From Nodosilinea sp. BSH.14 (GTDB lineage Bacteria; Cyanobacteriota; Cyanobacteriia; Phormidesmidales; Phormidesmidaceae): DNA of 5,947 nucleotides. The stretch covers positions 1-5,947 of the forward strand of contig JALQST010000210.1 in the NCBI GenBank assembly GCA_023264315.1, read 5' to 3'. How positions within the stretch are numbered: position 1 is the stretch's first letter; the number at the start of each line of letters is the position of its first letter. Under the pieces are notes generated by a model that ran no database searches, was not told the DNA's origin, and saw only the letters and a list, made by a program, of their open reading frames with translations. Shown piece by piece: positions 5,166 through 5,947 of the stretch. Made by a program: the position numbers and the translations under genes.

Positions 5166-5947
5166 TCACGTCCCCAAGTTGAGATCCATGTGGTAGGCCA
5201 GGAACGCCCACTTGTCGACGGCTTCTTCGATCAACTTGGCGGTAGGTTTTCCGGCCCCGTGGCCTGCCTTGGTGTCAATGCGGATCAGCGCTGGGGCTTC
5301 GCCCCCCTGGGCGTACTGCAACGCCGCCGCAAACTTAAAGCTGTGGGCCGGAACCACTCGGTCATCGTGGTCGGCGGTGGTAATCAACGTAGCGGGGTAG
5401 GCGGTGCCCGGTTGCAGGTTGTGCAGGGGCGAGTAGGCGGAGAGGGCGCGGAATTCGGCCTCATTTTGGGGAGAACCGTAGTCCGATTCCCAGGCCCAGC
5501 CGATGGTGAACTGGTTGAACCGCAGCATATCCAGCACCCCCACGGCAGGAAGGGCCACGGCAAACAGGTCAGGTCGCTGGGTCATACAGGCTCCGACGAG
5601 CAGTCCGCCGTTGCTGCCGCCCATGATGCCGAGTTTGGCAGAGGTGGTATAGCCCTGGTCGATCAACCACTGGGCAGCGGCGATGAAATCGTCAAACACG
5701 TTTTGCTTGTTGAGCTTAGTTCCGGCCTGGTGCCAGTCTTCGCCATACTCGCCGCCGCCGCGCAGGTTGGGCACCGCATAGACGCCGCCCATCTCCATCC
5801 ACACCAAATTGCTGACGGAAAAGGCCGGGGTGAGGGACACATTAAAGCCGCCGTAGCCGTAGAGCAGGGTGGGGTTTTGGCCGTTTAGTTCCAGCCCCCG
5901 TTTGTGGACGATGAACATGGGAATGCGGGTGCCATCGGCGCTGGGGT
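5166..5947 (-). CDS. Prolyl oligopeptidase (serine peptidase family S9A), C-terminal catalytic part, cut by the right edge
   Basis: About 260 residues of an enzyme normally near 700 are present; the N-terminal part and start codon lie beyond base 5947. The family cleaves short peptides after proline. The alpha/beta-hydrolase domain is complete at its catalytic end. Counting from the Met codon at 5918: GYGGFN at 21-26, NLRGGGEYG at 51-59, nucleophile Ser102 in MGGSNGG, catalytic Asp185 in ADHDDRVVP, and His220 in KAGHGAGKPT, so the triad is intact. Upstream residues DGTRIPMFIVHKRG also match the family, showing that the Met at 5918 is internal rather than the start. The protein ends HMDLNLGT. 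It is convergent with the ExbB-like gene. Recognition is strong, since long stretches resemble the mammalian enzyme. Location (cytoplasmic or periplasmic) cannot be judged without the N-terminus. Confidence 0.95.
   Translation of the reverse strand, partial: PSADGTRIPMFIVHKRGLELNGQNPTLLYGYGGFNVSLTPAFSVSNLVWMEMGGVYAVPNLRGGGEYGEDWHQAGTKLNKQNVFDDFIAAAQWLIDQGYTTSAKLGIMGGSNGGLLVGACMTQRPDLFAVALPAVGVLDMLRFNQFTIGWAWESDYGSPQNEAEFRALSAYSPLHNLQPGTAYPATLITTADHDDRVVPAHSFKFAAALQYAQGGEAPALIRIDTKAGHGAGKPTAKLIEEAVDKWAFLAYHMDLNLGT

Noticed and set aside
5139..5888. Long open frame on the plus strand opposite the prolyl oligopeptidase gene (249 codons)
   Set aside because: It is fully antisense to a strongly recognised gene with an intact catalytic triad. 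The His/Gly/Val-rich product resembles no family, and GC-rich codon bias produces such shadow frames.
1..5947. HIP1 (GCGATCGC) sites as a cyanobacterial marker
   Set aside because: I found none by eye, so the cyanobacterial assignment rests on gene content alone. Absence does not exclude it, since several lineages lack HIP1 enrichment.

Overview
The window looks cyanobacterial. The coding DNA is GC-rich, and the gene set (a linked pair of DUF697-type GTPases, a stand-alone TsaC/Sua5 protein, a lone ExbB-like protein and a prolyl oligopeptidase) resembles what I remember of GC-rich filamentous, Leptolyngbya-like cyanobacteria. This is recall of family appearance, not a search; I saw no HIP1 octamer.

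Layout, left to right. (1) 1-463, minus strand: a decayed gene with two CBS domains, carrying a frameshift in a six-base homopolymer and an in-frame TAG. It runs off the left edge. (2) 464-585: a gene-free spacer. (3) 586-1986, minus: a GTPase with intact G motifs and a C-terminal DUF697 region. (4) 2055-3620, minus: a diverged relative with an N-terminal membrane hairpin, a P-loop, NKTD and DUF697, but no recognisable DxxG. (5) 3621-3696: a leader region with a G-rich tract, an inverted repeat, a strong Shine-Dalgarno sequence and a possible 7-codon leader ORF. (6) 3697-4335, minus: L-threonylcarbamoyladenylate synthase (TsaC/Sua5 family). (7) 4336-4418: a divergent promoter region. (8) 4419-5069, plus: a MotA/TolQ/ExbB-family proton-channel subunit. 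(9) 5070-5165: a convergent spacer with short hairpins and a 10-bp tandem repeat. (10) 5166-5947, minus: the catalytic C-terminal part of a prolyl oligopeptidase, cut by the right edge.

The three minus-strand genes tsaC, TM-GTPase and soluble-type GTPase lie head to tail with gaps of 76 and 68 bp and could form one transcription unit. The two GTPases probably act together at the inner face of a membrane, which is inferred from homology and adjacency only. The ExbB-like protein is transcribed away from this cluster with no ExbD-like partner in the window.

I see no clear evidence of a wholly new defence or mobile system. The points most worth a second look are the GTPase pair with one non-canonical partner, the leader architecture in front of the TM-GTPase, and the CBS pseudogene.
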